NCBI GenBank assembly: GCA_001949185.1
Contig: BDGG01000005.1
Span: 868,001-932,000, forward strand
DNA: 64,000 bases
DNA from: Ramazzottius varieornatus
Lineage: Eukaryota; Tardigrada; Eutardigrada; Parachela; Ramazzottiidae
Reading direction: 5' to 3'
Position numbers and translations under genes: made by a program. This document shows, in pieces, positions 46,468 through 58,339 of this stretch; within the stretch, counting starts at the first letter, position 1; every line of letters begins with the position of its first letter. The notes under the pieces are model-generated. The model searched no databases. It saw only the letters and a program-made list of their open reading frames with translations, and was not told the origin of the DNA.

Positions 46468-47497
46468 ATGAAGATTGGAGGAGAGCCAGGGAAGGTCGTA
46501 GAGCAGAAGGACGTGGAATCTGCACAAGACAATAGTCGAAAGTCTTGGCGTTCTGCGTGCGAGTTGGTCGTCAATACCCTGTTAATCATTGTTACCCTTA
46601 TCTTCGTTGGCCTCGGAGCATATGCCTGGAAGCAGATCGTTTTCAAAGAACCTCAGTCTGTGATGATCATGTCACTGTACTCGCGCAACATCACGAACGT
46701 CTACAATGGTTCACCGGAAGGTTCGCCTATTCCAGCTCGCGCTGTGCCTGCCCCATTCCCTCATCCAGTCGTCGACCCAACAATCTTGCTGAACTGGCCG
46801 GAAATTTTCCAACGTGAAGGGAAGCTGACAGTGTACGACGAACCTCTAGACGAAGGATGGCGGTGCTGGTTCCACACGGGATTCAACGTAACACAAGATT
46901 GCCTGCGCGAATGCTATCGGGTTCTGGGTTCGACCGATAAGGTCTGGAACGATTCGGAAGGAGGATGCTATGGTTCGTTTTTCCTTGTTCATTCCTTTTT
47001 GGGGCTTTCATACTCATCGAACTACCTTTAGCAATACGCACAAACATGATTAAAGTTTAGCTTACTGTTCTCTTTTCTCAGGTTTGACGAATGCGTCGAT
47101 CCTTAAAGAACTTCATTCAGCGCCTATGTCGCATCAACTGAAGAACTTCACCATTTGGCCTGAGGCCAAGCTGTTTGCCACCAAGACGCTCAAGCCCACT
47201 GTAACCATCAAAATGCCATTGCTGAATATGTCCTTCTCTGACCATGCCAAGATGTGCCTTTCCTTCTGCGCTCTTCATCCCGAGTGCCATGCTTGTTCCG
47301 CATTCCCTGAGGAACCGATGCAGGTGGATCGAATTCGCGACAGGGCTGTCGGCCCGGTTGGCTTTCAGGGAACTCTGTCATGTTTGCTGTTCGTGGGTAT
47401 AGGAACTAGAGAAAATCCTGTTGAAATAGAAATTTTATCGTCGTATGGAACAGTATCGTACATATTTACGCAAGGAAATTTAATCGGTAGACCATAG
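46468..47497 (+). CDS. Uncharacterised single-pass type II membrane protein with Cys-rich ectodomain
   Basis: Not recognised. Two exons, 46468-46972 and 47082-47497, phase 1 intron of 109 nt (a GTTCGT donor, weaker than most here); 306 residues. Residues 1-29 are polar and charged (cytoplasmic by inference), residues about 30-54 are a strong membrane segment (ELVVNTLLIIVTLIFVGLGA), and the rest has N-glycosylation sequons (NIT, NVT, NDS, NAS, NMS) and paired cysteines (WRCWF, DCLRECYRV, GGCYG, MCLSFCALHPECHACSAF), fitting an extracellular domain in a type II orientation. The Cys clusters recall small disulfide modules, but I cannot match a named family. The C-terminus is hydrophobic and could extend into a further exon. 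Confidence 0.6.
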
Positions 47498-47787
47498 ACG
47501 CAAATGTTTAGACTTTTCTGTTGTGAACGCCGTCGCTGACTCGCTGGTTGTATTGTTCGATCCAACTAGAAAGTTTTAATGGGTTTCCGAGTGTTTGTTT
47601 TGGTTGTCGTTTTACACAATGCTTGAACAACTCAAAGTTTTCCTGCTTCTCAAGAGACCAGCGCTGATTTAAGATGTTCTATGCTCTGAGAAACTACTCG
47701 CCATAAATATCGAACCAAGTAAACACTAATAGTTAAGTTTCGGTCTGAGATGACACCTCGGGGAATCAAGATGAGTGAACTCAGATC

Positions 47788-48911
47788 CTAAATTAAAACA
47801 GCTGGACGAATGTACCGAACACTTATACGACCCAAAGACTCCTTCCGACTCTCCAGAACCTTTTTCACCTCCGACAGGTATATTTCGTCCTCTTCCGTCA
47901 GGATCACGTGCGTTGGGTCTTCGTCAATCACTTCCGGTTCGTCATACCCATTCCTTTTTCCAACAAGTACTTCCAGAACAACCGTAGCGTACTCGATTTT
48001 TGCATGCTCATCAGGCAACGGGGTCTCCACGTAATCCTTCAAGGTTTCGTCTGTTCTGTAATTCGCATGGAACGGAATGATGTACAGCGGTGCAGCATTT
48101 TCAATCTCCAGCTCCGGTTTATCGAGGAAGAGCAACGAGTCTCTCTCGGCAACCGGAAGTGTGTCGTTCCGCGTCGGCATCAGAGGTAAACTAGACTTTC
48201 TCTGCTTTCGGAGAACCTTACGAGCGAACCAGCTTGTCGCAGGCTTGCGATGGAGTCCCAGCTCTATGAACAAACGATGAGGAACGTAACTAAAAATGCC
48301 ACAGGTTCGATTTATGAATTTCTTTCACAATTGGTTCTAAGAAACGACGAAAACATCATTTTAGAGCTCAGCAGACAGATTTGTACAAGATCCTTGCATC
48401 GAGTGGCGCACTCTTACAGCCCACAGCAATGAGAATGCGCGCCACTTGATGCAATGATCTGGTACATTTCGTTGCTCATTTCCATTTACCTGTCCGATTT
48501 CTTTTCCTTCTTGCATTTGAGTTGTAGCGCGTAAACGTACCAACAAGCGTTTTTCAGCCTTTCGAAGATGATATTGTTGACGAAAGATAGGCCGTAATTG
48601 CTGAGACGACACAGCTGCTCTTCGTATTGTTTGCGGTATCGTAAGGTTTCTTCAACGTTCTTTAGGATTAGCCTTGTAAGGGGGGACATGACCGCTCGCA
48701 AAATCTGAGTTTTGCTTTGCAGCACGACAAGGTTTGAAACTTTCCAGTATGGTTTTGCGAGAGGTATGATCATGTTGACCATAGGGTACAGCTCCATGTT
48801 GTTCTTTACAGAATGTCTAAGCGATCCCCCTTTTCGCGGTGTGTCTTTCCGGGAGCCAGGTCTTACTGCAGATGGCGCGGCGGGAGTCGACGCTTTAGTA
48901 TGAGCCGGCAT
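47788..48911 (-). CDS. Uncharacterised protein, basic N-terminal half and acidic C-terminal half
   Basis: Not recognised. Two exons on the minus strand, 48911-48490 and 48289-47788, joined in phase 2 through an acceptor GCATTTTTAG; 307 residues from ATG 48911. The N-terminal 25 residues are Ala/Pro/Ser/Arg-rich (HTKASTPAAPSAVRPGSRKD). A segment with amphipathic and hydrophobic stretches follows (NMELYPMVNMIIPLAKPYW, LRAVMSPLTRLILKNVEETL, YGLSFVNNIIFERLKNACWY). The C-terminal half is mixed-charge (EYATVVLEVLVGKRNG, ILTEEDEIYLSEVKKVLESR). No signal peptide and no catalytic motif I know. The 200-nt intron contains a palindrome copy. It ends only about 290 bp from the convergent type II membrane gene. 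Confidence 0.55.
48366..48483. repeat. Dispersed intronic palindrome, copy 11
   Basis: In the intron 48290-48489 of the uncharacterised minus-strand gene. Core CGAGTGGCGCACT, loop CAGCCCACAGCAATGAG, right arm GCGCGCCACTTGATG. Confidence 0.8.
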
Positions 48912-50350
48912 GATGGTCAATTTCAATCTACGAGCTCGCCAACCATATTGTGCGATGCTACTCTTCCTCCTCACTATATTATACCAGCCTTAGTCTGTAA
49001 GCCATTGCGTAGCATGGGTTCTCGGGACTGTGGTTGCCGAGCACTCGCATCTTTCGAGGATCGGTTGAAAAACATCAGACAACAATACATGCATGCGGAT
49101 GCGCGCCAACCACCTAAAACCATTCCACTAATTAAATACTCGCGTTAACAACCACATGAAATCGTCAGTTCGTTGCCATGAACATGTTTTGCAGTAACGA
49201 AGCGAATGAATCGAAGCTTGGAAAACAGAAGTTATACGCAGGGTGCATCTTCCTTAAGGTCATTCTGTAGTGGACGAGAGGAACCTTTCATATCGAGGGG
49301 TGACAATCAATGCGTACTTGCTTGAGGAGCCGCCACCAAAGGTTCTTAGGGAGTTGTTGAGACGGCTTTGGTACTCTAGGAGCGCGCAGTCAATACTGGT
49401 TAGTGGTATTTTCCACTGCTGTGTACGTTTCCGGGAGTTCGACCCATTTCGTTTTGGTTGCCCCCAGTACCGAGATTTCTCTTGGCTGCTCAAACTGATC
49501 GTTCCTTTCTTGGACCTTAGCGGGAACAAAGGTGAGAATTAAGTTGGGACTCAGGCACACACACGCGACAGGCAAGAAAGTCTTGCCAACAGACTCGACA
49601 AAATCGTTTTTCCATATGGCGCGCCGTTGACGCTAATGACACTGCACACGTGCGCCACTTGAGAAAACGACGTAGCCGAGTGTGTTTGCCGAGGTCCAAG
49701 TTGCACCTTTGGTCGAGGACTCTTCGTCCTTTGTCTGCATTACGACACCTGACCTGATTAACTCTACGGATAAAATCGAGTACAAAATACGAAAATATTT
49801 GGCACGATGTCGAACCTGCCATCCTTTCTTTGACAATGTACGACTGTTGACACGGCAGCCGCCGACGTTCCTGAACCTACCATCCTGTTCAAGGTCTGGA
49901 CGGAAGGATGCTCTAGCTGCGGGACGGTTTGATTTTTATTCTGCCGATGTAGTTCCGGTACAGTATATCTATCATGGAAATCACAAAATGTCAAACATTT
50001 AGTTTTTATTGCTTGATTTGCTTCGGTGGGAAAGATATGTTGTCAACGTTCCCAGTAAAGTTAAGGCACAATGTTTCCTGACCGTTTGTGCGGTGGTCCT
50101 TTCATGAGACCTTCAAACAGGTCCTGTCGTTGAGTGCGTTAGTGGTACACTGTTTGAGCGTCTAAACGGGACAAACGGTAGACGAAGGGTTTTCTTTCCG
50201 GCTGAAAGATTTCTACGCTTCGACCTCGACGAAGACACCGCAAAGCTCATTGGTCGCTCCAGGTGGCGCTGCTCGGGGTTCCTGTGGAAAAGATTGCGAA
50301 CTCTGACGACCGTCGCAACACTCCACAGCTATCAAACGACAGCAAACTCC
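48912..50350. other. Gene-free stretch with palindrome copy 12
   Basis: No gene modelled. Palindrome copy 12 (49581-49697) is here; as other copies sit in introns, an unrecognised gene may cross this region. Confidence 0.35.
49581..49697. repeat. Dispersed palindrome, copy 12 (not in a modelled intron)
   Basis: The only copy outside a gene I could model. Core CATATGGCGCGCC ... CGTGCGCCACTTGAG; outer arms ACTCGACAAAATCG and GAAAACGACGTAGCCGAG. Confidence 0.8.
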
Positions 50351-51711
50351 TTAGTTTAATCGAGCGGAACATTCAGATGAAGATAGTGATAGCGAGAGGT
50401 TTGGTGGGCTGCTTACGCTGAGAAGAAGGCAAACGGATCCCAGCGTCATTCCCAACACGTAGTACTTGAAGAGGTCTAGCGTGTTCTCATCTTCTGATGG
50501 AACATGCTTCAACAAGCTTGTCTGCCAATCACAAGGCGGAATTATCAACGGCAACTGTCGTGGTTAATTTTTGTTTAACAGTATGACTTACGTCCTCGAG
50601 AAAAAGCAACAAGTTTTTCAGGCATAACGTCCAGACGATCGCGTGACAGACGAAGTTGACCATGAAGATGGAGATCCAGGCGTACAGAAGCCATATCAAT
50701 CTTCGGTACAAGCCAAAAAAGAGCAAGAAGGCACCAACGGTGAGCATGACGAAGAGAACTATCCCGATCGGACCAAACACTGAAAACGAAATGCTTGAAA
50801 CTAATCTGCTGAGAAGGATATGTAAGACGTCGACAAATGAATCAACCCAGATCGTCTTTCCAAGTGACTCGGACTCTCGGCCAATAACAGCAAAAGCGTG
50901 CTCCACTTGGGACAGCGATCTGGGTGAAGTTATTTGCTGACGTCCGATATGAAGGAATTTTCTGAAAATGAAAAGAAAACCACAAATGAAAAGTAATTTC
51001 ATAACTTTTCCTCTTTCTTGTTGTAGATCTATGAATCGTCCAGAGAAGATAAAGATTTCGAGCAGTCCAACTGAAAAACTGTTCGTCGGACTCCAGGCGA
51101 AGTCCGCATTTCGACGAGGTCGCCGTCAGTGATAAGTTTCATGGTTCTGGATTGGGTTTCTTGAACTCATTTATGAGACTTACCGTGGTCACGGTCCCAC
51201 ACTTTGGTTGCTATCAATAGGATAAAGCCAACCACTCCCATAATCTAACGAACAAAGGGAAAAGAGAGCTGTCAGGAAACAGGGAAAATGCTTACAGGTC
51301 GACAGTGTCAGTTTGCAAATAGCCGCTAGGGAATTACAGGAGTGTGACCGAGTGACAGAACTTTAATTTCAAACATCGATCCATTAATTTGCATACCAGA
51401 TGGGAGCCAGGCGAACAAGACGTACGAGATCGATATCCAAAGTGGCGGAACCTTGCGGTCAACAGCAATGAAAACGTGCGCCACTGGTATAGCGATCTGC
51501 ATATGTAGTACGTTCTTTGTGCGCAGCTTCAGGATCAACGTATATTTTGTAATAACTATGTAAAACTCACCAGTGTGTAAGCACCAACTAACCATGCTCC
51601 TTCCTCTTCCCCGCAGAAAATACAGACACTGTTAAATTTTGATCGGTGATCGGTTCCAGAGTCTGGAGAGTGCACGATAGCCGGCTCGGTTTCTGGCACG
51701 GGCTCTTCCAT
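50351..51711 (-). CDS. Uncharacterised four-transmembrane protein
   Basis: Not recognised by name. Four exons on the minus strand: 51711-51571, 51244-51184, 50779-50592, 50521-50351; 186 residues. The N-terminal 30 residues are acidic and polar (MEEPVPETEPAIVHSPDSG), with a CIFCG pair. Membrane segments by eye: AWLVGAYTLIMGVVGFILLI, IGIVLFVMLTVGAFLLFFGL, LIWLLYAWISIFMVNFVCHA, and YYVLGMTLGSVCLLLS. This is a short four-TM layout seen in several invertebrate-specific families of unknown role. The last exon may splice at a GTAAGC after LLLS rather than read on to the stop at 50351. Both longer introns hold a palindrome copy; one arm of the copy at 51406-51522 gives a hydrophobic open frame that I rejected as an exon because it breaks phase. 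Confidence 0.6.
50826..50945. repeat. Dispersed intronic palindrome, copy 13
   Basis: In the four-TM gene intron 50780-51183. Outer arms pair very well: GACGTCGACAAATGAATC / GAAGTTATTTGCTGACGTC around CCAGATCG ... CGATCTGG; core CCAAGTGACTCGG ... GTGCTCCACTTGGG. Confidence 0.8.
51406..51522. repeat. Dispersed intronic palindrome, copy 14
   Basis: In the four-TM gene intron 51245-51570. Outer arms GAACAAGACGTACGAGATCG / CGATCTGCATATGTAGTACG; core AAAGTGGCGGAACC ... GTGCGCCACTGG. Its minus strand gives a hydrophobic open frame that is not an exon by phase. Confidence 0.8.
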
Positions 51712-53460
51712 CGGTTACCGGCAAATCAGTCTTTAAAATTTGGAAAGAAAATCAGGAAATATCTTCAGATGTCTGTTGATTGGCCTAGACGCGAAGTAGA
51801 CGAACAGGGCCAGTGCGGAAATGGACAGACAGATAAAAGTCGGGGTTCTGGATCAGATCATATCTGCGCCAAAGTTGACAAATGTTGATGAGCCCGCAGA
51901 CATACTGTAGCTGTCAGTTATGGATTTTTGTAATTCATAAAAGCACCATCCTGCGGTGACGCTTGTGTAAAACTTTTACTACTTGTTTACTCTTGCTGCT
52001 CTCAAGTGAGTACATATGCAAAAAACGTTCAGACAAAGGAAGTGCGTTTGGCGCAAGGCTAAATTTAACTCCCATATGGAGCTTCAACTTTTAACTTACG
52101 CCTTACGTCATGGCGGATGTGACAGTTCAGTCTGTTTTTAGGTTCTCCGTACTCTGATGATGGGAGATTATTCTGAGGAATGGTAATGGTAACAAGAATA
52201 TTCAAACGTGGGCGCATCCTCATCGCTTTGTTTTTCTTAAACTGCGCGGAATTGCTGTCGCTATCTCGCATGTCAGCCTGTATGAAGTAACACTCCAGTA
52301 CGGTTGCTGACTCTTCGATTCGTAGAGCACATGTGCATCTGGCTGCATGCAGTGGGAAGATAAGATTCAATAGCACCATACGGATCGTTTGTCGAGACAG
52401 TTAGCTGGATAAAGAGTACGAACGATCCGGAAAACTATCACTCTCGGATCCGTAACTCATCAATGCGACATTTAATTACACGAACTCCGGGGGTCAAAAT
52501 AGTACGTGTTCATGCAAATGAGAGTCGATACTGAATACTGATAGGGTGAGCTTAGGTAAACAATGTCGATGTACATCGAAAACCTCCTGGGAAAACCTTT
52601 TGGAAAGTCAGGAACCCGCACTTTCTCCCCTGCTTGAAACTGAACTAAACGACCACATGGGCCATTTCCGGCAGGACAGAATGCACGGGGGTTTTCTGGA
52701 CCAATCGCTTCTTTTATGTATAATGGTATATCATAATATACTAAATGCAGTACTAATGATACGGAAATGCATGTTTTATCACAGTTGGGTATTGGTTTTT
52801 GTAGAGGCATGCTGAGAGCCTTTTTGGGGCTCGGCAAGTAACCAGGTGCTCCCTACCTCGTGAGGTACTCTGAAAGGTTCTCGGGGCTGGATGCATACGC
52901 TATGTAAAGTGGGTAAAATTCATAAATATGGATTTGTGGCGCTTAATTCAATTCCTCTCTTTGTGCAGCTGACAAAGGAGGAAGTATTGATCCCCGAAGT
53001 TGTACCGGGGGACGGGCTGGATCAGTTGCACATCAGGACAGGATTACTGAATCGGGAGACCCGGGAGTGAATAGTGTACACGTGCCTGGCCTAAATGTGA
53101 GGATGGACAAAAATGTGGNNNNNNNNNNNNNNNNNNNNNNNNNNNNNNNNNNNNNNNNNNNNNNNNNNCCCACATTTAGGCCAGGGGCGTGTACGTATGT
53201 TATTAGGTGGAGGGTCGTGCAGATGAGCGACTAGCTCAGGTTCCGCGCATGCGAGTACTCTTTGTGCACAGATCCCATCTTGCTTTTTGTGCCTAGTTGA
53301 TCTTTGGGTTTCTGCTGGCATGACGGTTATTTCTTATCAGCAACGGCACATTTGATTTTCGCCGAGTGCTGGCAGTCCACCACAACTATCAATTATTTCA
53401 CTTGGTGTGTTTGCTCCCCGCTGATTAGACTGTCATCATTCACGGATTATTCTTGACGTC
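51712..53460. other. Gene-free stretch containing the assembly gap
   Basis: No convincing gene on either strand; missing sequence at 53119-53168 could hide little. The promoter of the four-TM gene lies at its left end and that of the disordered-protein gene at its right. Confidence 0.4.
53076..53194. repeat. Assembly gap inside an inverted repeat
   Basis: Fifty Ns (53119-53168) sit between GTACACGTGCCTGGCCTAAATGTG-type sequence on the left (53076-53099) and its near-exact reverse complement on the right (53171-53194). The gap therefore falls at the centre of a hairpin, a usual cause of failed assembly; true gap length is unknown. Confidence 0.7.
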
Positions 53461-55301
53461 ATGGGAGACCAAACGGACGAGGCGAAGGACCTTTCTCCGA
53501 CGGAAATCAAACCTCCTGCCAAAACTCCACAATCCAAGCTTGGAAAGGTATAAATTTTCTTAGGGAAATACTTACCAATTTTTTATTTTGTCCCAATTGA
53601 CCAAGAATTGTTTTGCCTTGTTCCCTTGTTGGGTGAACAAAACGTACTTGATCGTTATCCAAAGTGGCGCACGTTTCCATTGTTGATGACTGGAAGGGTA
53701 GGCCACTCTTGATAATACGTTTTGCACGCCCGTTCCCATATCTGGTAGCTAAAAAACTTTCAATATCGAAGTTCACCTTAGAAAGCGTAAAGAAGTAATC
53801 CCTTTTCTCATTTTTGTGGTTTTTTGTGCCTTGCAGAGACAAGCATCGGTCCAAGTGCAGCCAACGCACACAGAGAACCAGTTGGGTCGTCGAAATTCAC
53901 AGCCCATGGCAGCCGTAAGTGCCCGGCCTCGCCTGCAAAATGGGCTCTCTAAAGTACGGAATTCAGGCTTCTGGGCTTCATAAACATCAATTACACACCT
54001 CAGTGCTCAATAACTGAGGGAATTATTATTCTTTCCGGACAGAATCAAGGTAAGCCGTCTTCGCGACCCGCGACAAGCGCTGCTTCAGCCCGTCCTAGCG
54101 ATGCTAGTCGAGGCACTTCATCCACCAGGCCTCGAGACGGGAGTGCAGCTCCTGAGAGGAAGCCAAAGCCTTCCTTGCCCAAGGCAAGCAGGAGAGAGCA
54201 GCTAAACAACAGACCTGAACTGGGAAAGGGCAGGCTGGAACGCGGCAAGCAAGTTTCCCATCTGGGCTTATTTCCACTATCCGGTCAAATCCAACGCCAG
54301 TCAACTTCCATGAACGTGGAAGCTGGATCTGTGGACGCCGACCATGCTGCTGAAATGGAAGAAACGTCCTTGACAACCGCCCAGGTTGGAAAATCATCAG
54401 GTAAGACTATAACGCCTAAAAATGAGCACGTAAAATGCGACAACAGTAAGAAAACGACAGAAAAGCCCACTCGTCTGGTCGCGCATTTCATTGTGTAGAA
54501 TGCAGTCTTTAGTAAGCCGCTTAAGCAGACCGCTTGGCCACACCTGCTGACTGGCGCACATGGCAACATTGGTTGTATGACAAACTGCGCGGCCAACGTG
54601 AAACTAATGTTCCTTTGTCAAGGTGTGGGTAAGAAAGTTCAACTGTTTTTGCAGGCAGCTGGAAGAAGCAGATCGATCACCTTGCAAAGTCTCTGACGGA
54701 GTACGCCGAAAATCATCCCCAGTTTTCGTCCCAGTTGAGTTCCTGTAGGCTGGATAAGGTAATATGAAGCACTTAGCCTGATCAACTGGACGAATGAACC
54801 TCGACGGCCCAGTATTGCACTGAGAGAGTCTACCATTATGGATGCAACTAGACTTGATCAAATATCAATCCGTGCTTTCTATAGGTCTTGGGTCTCCGAA
54901 CTGTGAAAACGCTGAAAGGAGATCAGCTTACCCTCAACGTTACCTTCAGCATCAGCCCCGCCCTGTTCGACGTGCGCTCCAGATCTGCCAAAGAGAAATC
55001 TTTGGCGAATATTCGACATAGAAGCGCGGAAAGATCCGACGAACTTACCGACAATCCGAGTTCGAACAGGTAAATTCTATAAGCTGAATGATTGACCCTA
55101 AAATTTTGATATTTCACCATCATTCACTTTCGCAGGGTTTTAGAGAAAAATCGGGGACCCGATGTGAGAATCTCCGCGGATGACGAGGTGAAGGAAACAG
55201 ACACTACAGAAAAAAGAAGGAAAGCTTCAGCCGGAAATACCGTGGAACCAGACAGCAGTGTGCCAGGAGGAAAAACGGAAGAGAACGATTTCAGCAAATA
55301 G
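53461..55301 (+). CDS. Uncharacterised, largely disordered basic protein
   Basis: Not recognised. Six exons: 53461-53547, 53837-53914, 54043-54400, 54655-54758, 54885-55069, 55136-55301; 325 residues. The first two thirds are rich in Ser, Pro, Arg and Lys (RPATSAASARPSDASRGTSS, then PERKPKPSLPKASRREQ). A short ordered-looking segment spans exons 4-5: SWKKQIDHLAKSLTEYAENH, then KVLGLRTVKTLKGDQLTLNV. The C-terminus is charged again. No membrane segment or enzyme motif. The regular exon phases and the Lys/Arg-rich disorder suggest a structural, cytoskeletal or RNA-binding protein, but nothing in the sequence decides this. Intron 1 (289 nt) holds a palindrome copy. Confidence 0.6.
53625..53738. 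repeat. Dispersed intronic palindrome, copy 15
   Basis: In intron 1 (53548-53836) of the disordered-protein gene. Core CCAAAGTGGCGCACG ... GGTAGGCCACTCTTG; outer arms GAACAAAACGTACTTG / AATACGTTTTGCACG. Confidence 0.75.
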
Positions 55302-55681
55302 AATTAAAACCCTACGTCTCTGACGGCAGCTTGCATTGCACCCTTCAATCGATCTCGACATGCTTTTTGTATCGGAGTTCGGTTTTCATCAACAACAGAG
55401 TTTGCATTGTTAATTCCATTGAGTGGAGTCTCGCTTTGCCGCCTCGCACTTTTTATGTCGATCAGTGATCGATGTGGACTCAAGCAGGAGTTGACGTAAC
55501 AAAATGCCGACGGCGGACATAAATTCATAATCGATACTTTACCGTTTATGCATCCGACTTGTGCTCCGTTATTTTTGGCCTTCGAGGAGGAAGGTTAAAA
55601 ATTCTAATGAACGAACAACGGTAAAACTAAACCAAAAATTGAGTAAAAAATCTGGCTTCTTGAGGAAGAATGCAGACGGGA

Positions 55682-58339
55682 TCAGAACATGGTGCTTTCC
55701 ATTTGGCTGTGGGCATTATGCAGAGATGGCAGTTGATGTGGAATGTGGCGGTAAGGATGGGTTTCCGGTAGAAAGGCAGAGCGGATATCCAAGTCTGTAG
55801 TGGGAGTAAGAGGGTCCACCCCAGGGTTGAAATACGTCGTCGGTGTCGTGGCTTCCGACGTCATGCATGAGCTGTCCGACAGCAGGATCCGACTCAAAGA
55901 CTCGGCCATACTTTCTTGTTGTTTGTCTTGATAAAACCGGTAGACGCAAGTCGACATAAAGATCATGAACAGCAGACTGGATATGCATCCTATCGCGATG
56001 AGGACCTCATAAGCAGATTGGAACTTCCGACTGCAAAAACACATATAATTTTGTCATTTGGGTTAATGAACGTTACATAATTATACAACACTTAACATTT
56101 CATAAGTATTGCTCAAACGTTCTCTGCTCCAGTGATTGTCTAAAAATCGATTTGAAAATAGATATCGTTCTTCTGCGTGCATGTACATGTTGGGAGATCA
56201 AAAGTTCTTTTCAAGGTTTGGTGGAAGCGCACCACCAAAGTGCCATCTGTCGTGAATGGCTGGAACGGACGGGTGGTAATTCCCTTGTCCGTGTGATTGT
56301 GACGACACAGTGCCGGGTGAAAATTTACTGTACCTCGGTGGATCCAGATTTTTCGTTGTGAATGTTTTGCAGTCCAGTTCATCAACATTCCCCGACTTGT
56401 TCAACAGTAAGCAAATCTTGTACATGGTTGCAGGTTTCAGATTGCTGATAGTGTAGGTCCTGACCAGGTGCCCCATGTAGATGGTCCGGATCATCGAGAA
56501 GTTGCCTTCGACGTTCTCGTAATATACGATTCGGAACTGCGACGCAATGGAGGGATCCGAGTTGTTCCAAGCGAACGTCACGTACTGCGGCGTCACAGCC
56601 AGCGGAATGATTATCACAGGTGCGTATGTCACATTGAGGATCACGCTCCTTGTAACAGTCCCAAACTCGTTCTCTGCTTGACACAGGTATGCTCCGGAAT
56701 CGACGCGAAAGAGTGGACCAAGGCGAAGAAGTCCGGAGAATGAAGGCAGTGTGTATGAGCGATTCCTACGCGGATCAGCCCGCATCCACATTAGTTTCGA
56801 GACGTTACCCGCAGTCAGGCACTGAAGTTCCAAGACACTTCCGAGATCCGCGCTGATCCTGTCGGGGAATGTCGGAAGGATCACGGGTAAAGCATCGCGC
56901 CATTCGGGCGATTCCATCAGGGTCGCAAGATCAGTTGATTTGATGGTGTTGTTACGCCATCTGCATGACAAGTTTCTGTCGTGACAGGAAAGGAGAAACT
57001 GGGCGTTCAGAAAACAGGAAAGTGATACGTTCCGTAGTGAGATCTTTGTTGTGTTTACAGGTTCGTTGGAAGAATCAAAAGGAAGCTGAGAGACGTTTGT
57101 ATTGTCGAGGTTGATGAAGGTAATGTTCTTCAGTTTCGTGAAGGCTCCTGGCGCGATGTAGGTCAAGTTTAAACTGTTTGACAGGTCGAGAAAAGTCATG
57201 TCTTTGGACTCATCGAAAGCGTTGGAGGAGATGGTCCAAAGGAACGGCATGGAACTGAGGTTGAGGACTTCTGCCTGGATGCCTTCGAAGGTATGTCGGT
57301 TCAGCTGGTAGAAGTGGTTTTCCGTTAGATCTAGGTTGGTAACGTAGAGGTTTCTAGTTATGAAGTGGGTGATTTGGTTGTAAGAGAGATTGACTTGTTT
57401 TAGATGGAAAGCTTCGAGTGAATCGGCAAATGATTCGTCACTAATGTGGTTTTGGGAGAAGTCAAGTGAGCTGAGCTGATGGAGATTGACAAAGATGCCA
57501 TCATCCAGTGTGGTAAGTAGGTTTTCCGCCGCGTCTAGGGCAGTTAAGCGTGGCAAGTCCAGAGTCTCCCCGTGTATAACCTCAATGCGATTTCCGCGTA
57601 GACTTAGAGTCTGTAAACTACGGAGTGGAGCGAAAAAGTCATTATCGCTGCTGGTGATCCGTGTTAGACTGTTGTGCGATAAGTCCAGATGCTCCAGCTG
57701 GGGCAGAACTAGTAAAACAAACTCCAATAGAAATTCGAAATGTGGTTCAGCAGAAGATTCCCCTTTGAATGTAAATTCATGGTCATCTGGGTTCAGTTCT
57801 GATTTACGAAATTCCATATAAGTGATCGAGAAACAAAAAAGCTTGTTAGGCCGGCAGACGAAACGCACGAGATCGTTACAGTAAGTGGCGCAGCCCTCCA
57901 GCCAACACGGGTGCAGACATGCGCCACTTGTGATGTCGATCTTGCGCATTTCGTTTGCCAGTCTCCCATTTTTATTAACCTTTTAGATGGACCCGGAAGT
58001 AGTACCTAGACGTCCGTAAAAGCCTTGAATGGCATTGTGAGATAGATCGAGTAGTTGTAGTTGCGGCATTTGGTTGATACCGACGTGCATGGTGATGGAG
58101 TTGTTAGCGAGGATGACGGCCTCGGCATCCACCGGAAGGTCACGGGGAATGCGGAGGAGAGCGCGACTTGAGCAATCGACTGTCTTGTACACTTTGGCGG
58201 CTTTCAATAAATAAATTTGTACAGGGTGGATCTGGCAATTGCATTTCTGCGGACAAACAGGCGTCCAACATTGTGTCATGTTTATCCAGATGAGTTGAGC
58301 TAGCGTAATCCACACTATCACACACATCTCGGTACACAT
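55682..58339 (-). CDS. LRR-Ig-FN3 single-pass transmembrane protein (LRFN/LRIT-like layout)
   Basis: Three coding exons on the minus strand: 58339-58006, 57786-56334, 56030-55682; 711 residues. Start ATG 58339 gives a signal peptide (MCTEMCVIVWITLAQLIW), then a Cys-rich LRR cap (PVCPQKCNC), many leucine-rich repeats (LQLLDLSHNAIQGF, LEHLDLSHNSLTRI, LQTLSLRGNRIEVI, VTNLDLTENHFYQL, MTFLDLSNSLNLTYI), a Cys-containing C-cap, an Ig domain (LELQCLTAG ... DSGAYLCQAENEFGTVT), an FN3-like domain (YVTFAWNNSDPS ... YTISNLKPATMYKICLLLN), a membrane segment (VLIAIGCISSLLFMIFMSTC) and an about 75-residue cytoplasmic tail. Several N-glycosylation sites. The layout matches cell-surface adhesion/synaptic organiser families (LRFN, LRIT), but the exact orthologue is unclear. 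An upstream acceptor at about 58397 indicates a non-coding first exon. Intron 1 holds a palindrome copy. Confidence 0.85.
57846..57968. repeat. Dispersed intronic palindrome, copy 16
   Basis: In the LRR-Ig gene intron 57787-58005. Core GTAAGTGGCGCAG ... CATGCGCCACTTGTG; outer arms GGCAGACGAAACGCACGAG / TTGCGCATTTCGTTTGCC. Confidence 0.85.

Noticed and set aside
51326-51595. Hydrophobic open frame that looks like a transmembrane exon
   Set aside because: Most of it is the arm of palindrome copy 14, and adding it breaks phase, while joining 51571 directly to 51244 is in phase and gives a continuous membrane helix.
56198-56333. Continuation of the LRR-Ig exon past FN3 to the stop at 56198
   Set aside because: A donor GTACAG follows DPPR, and splicing to 56030 is in phase and adds the expected transmembrane segment.
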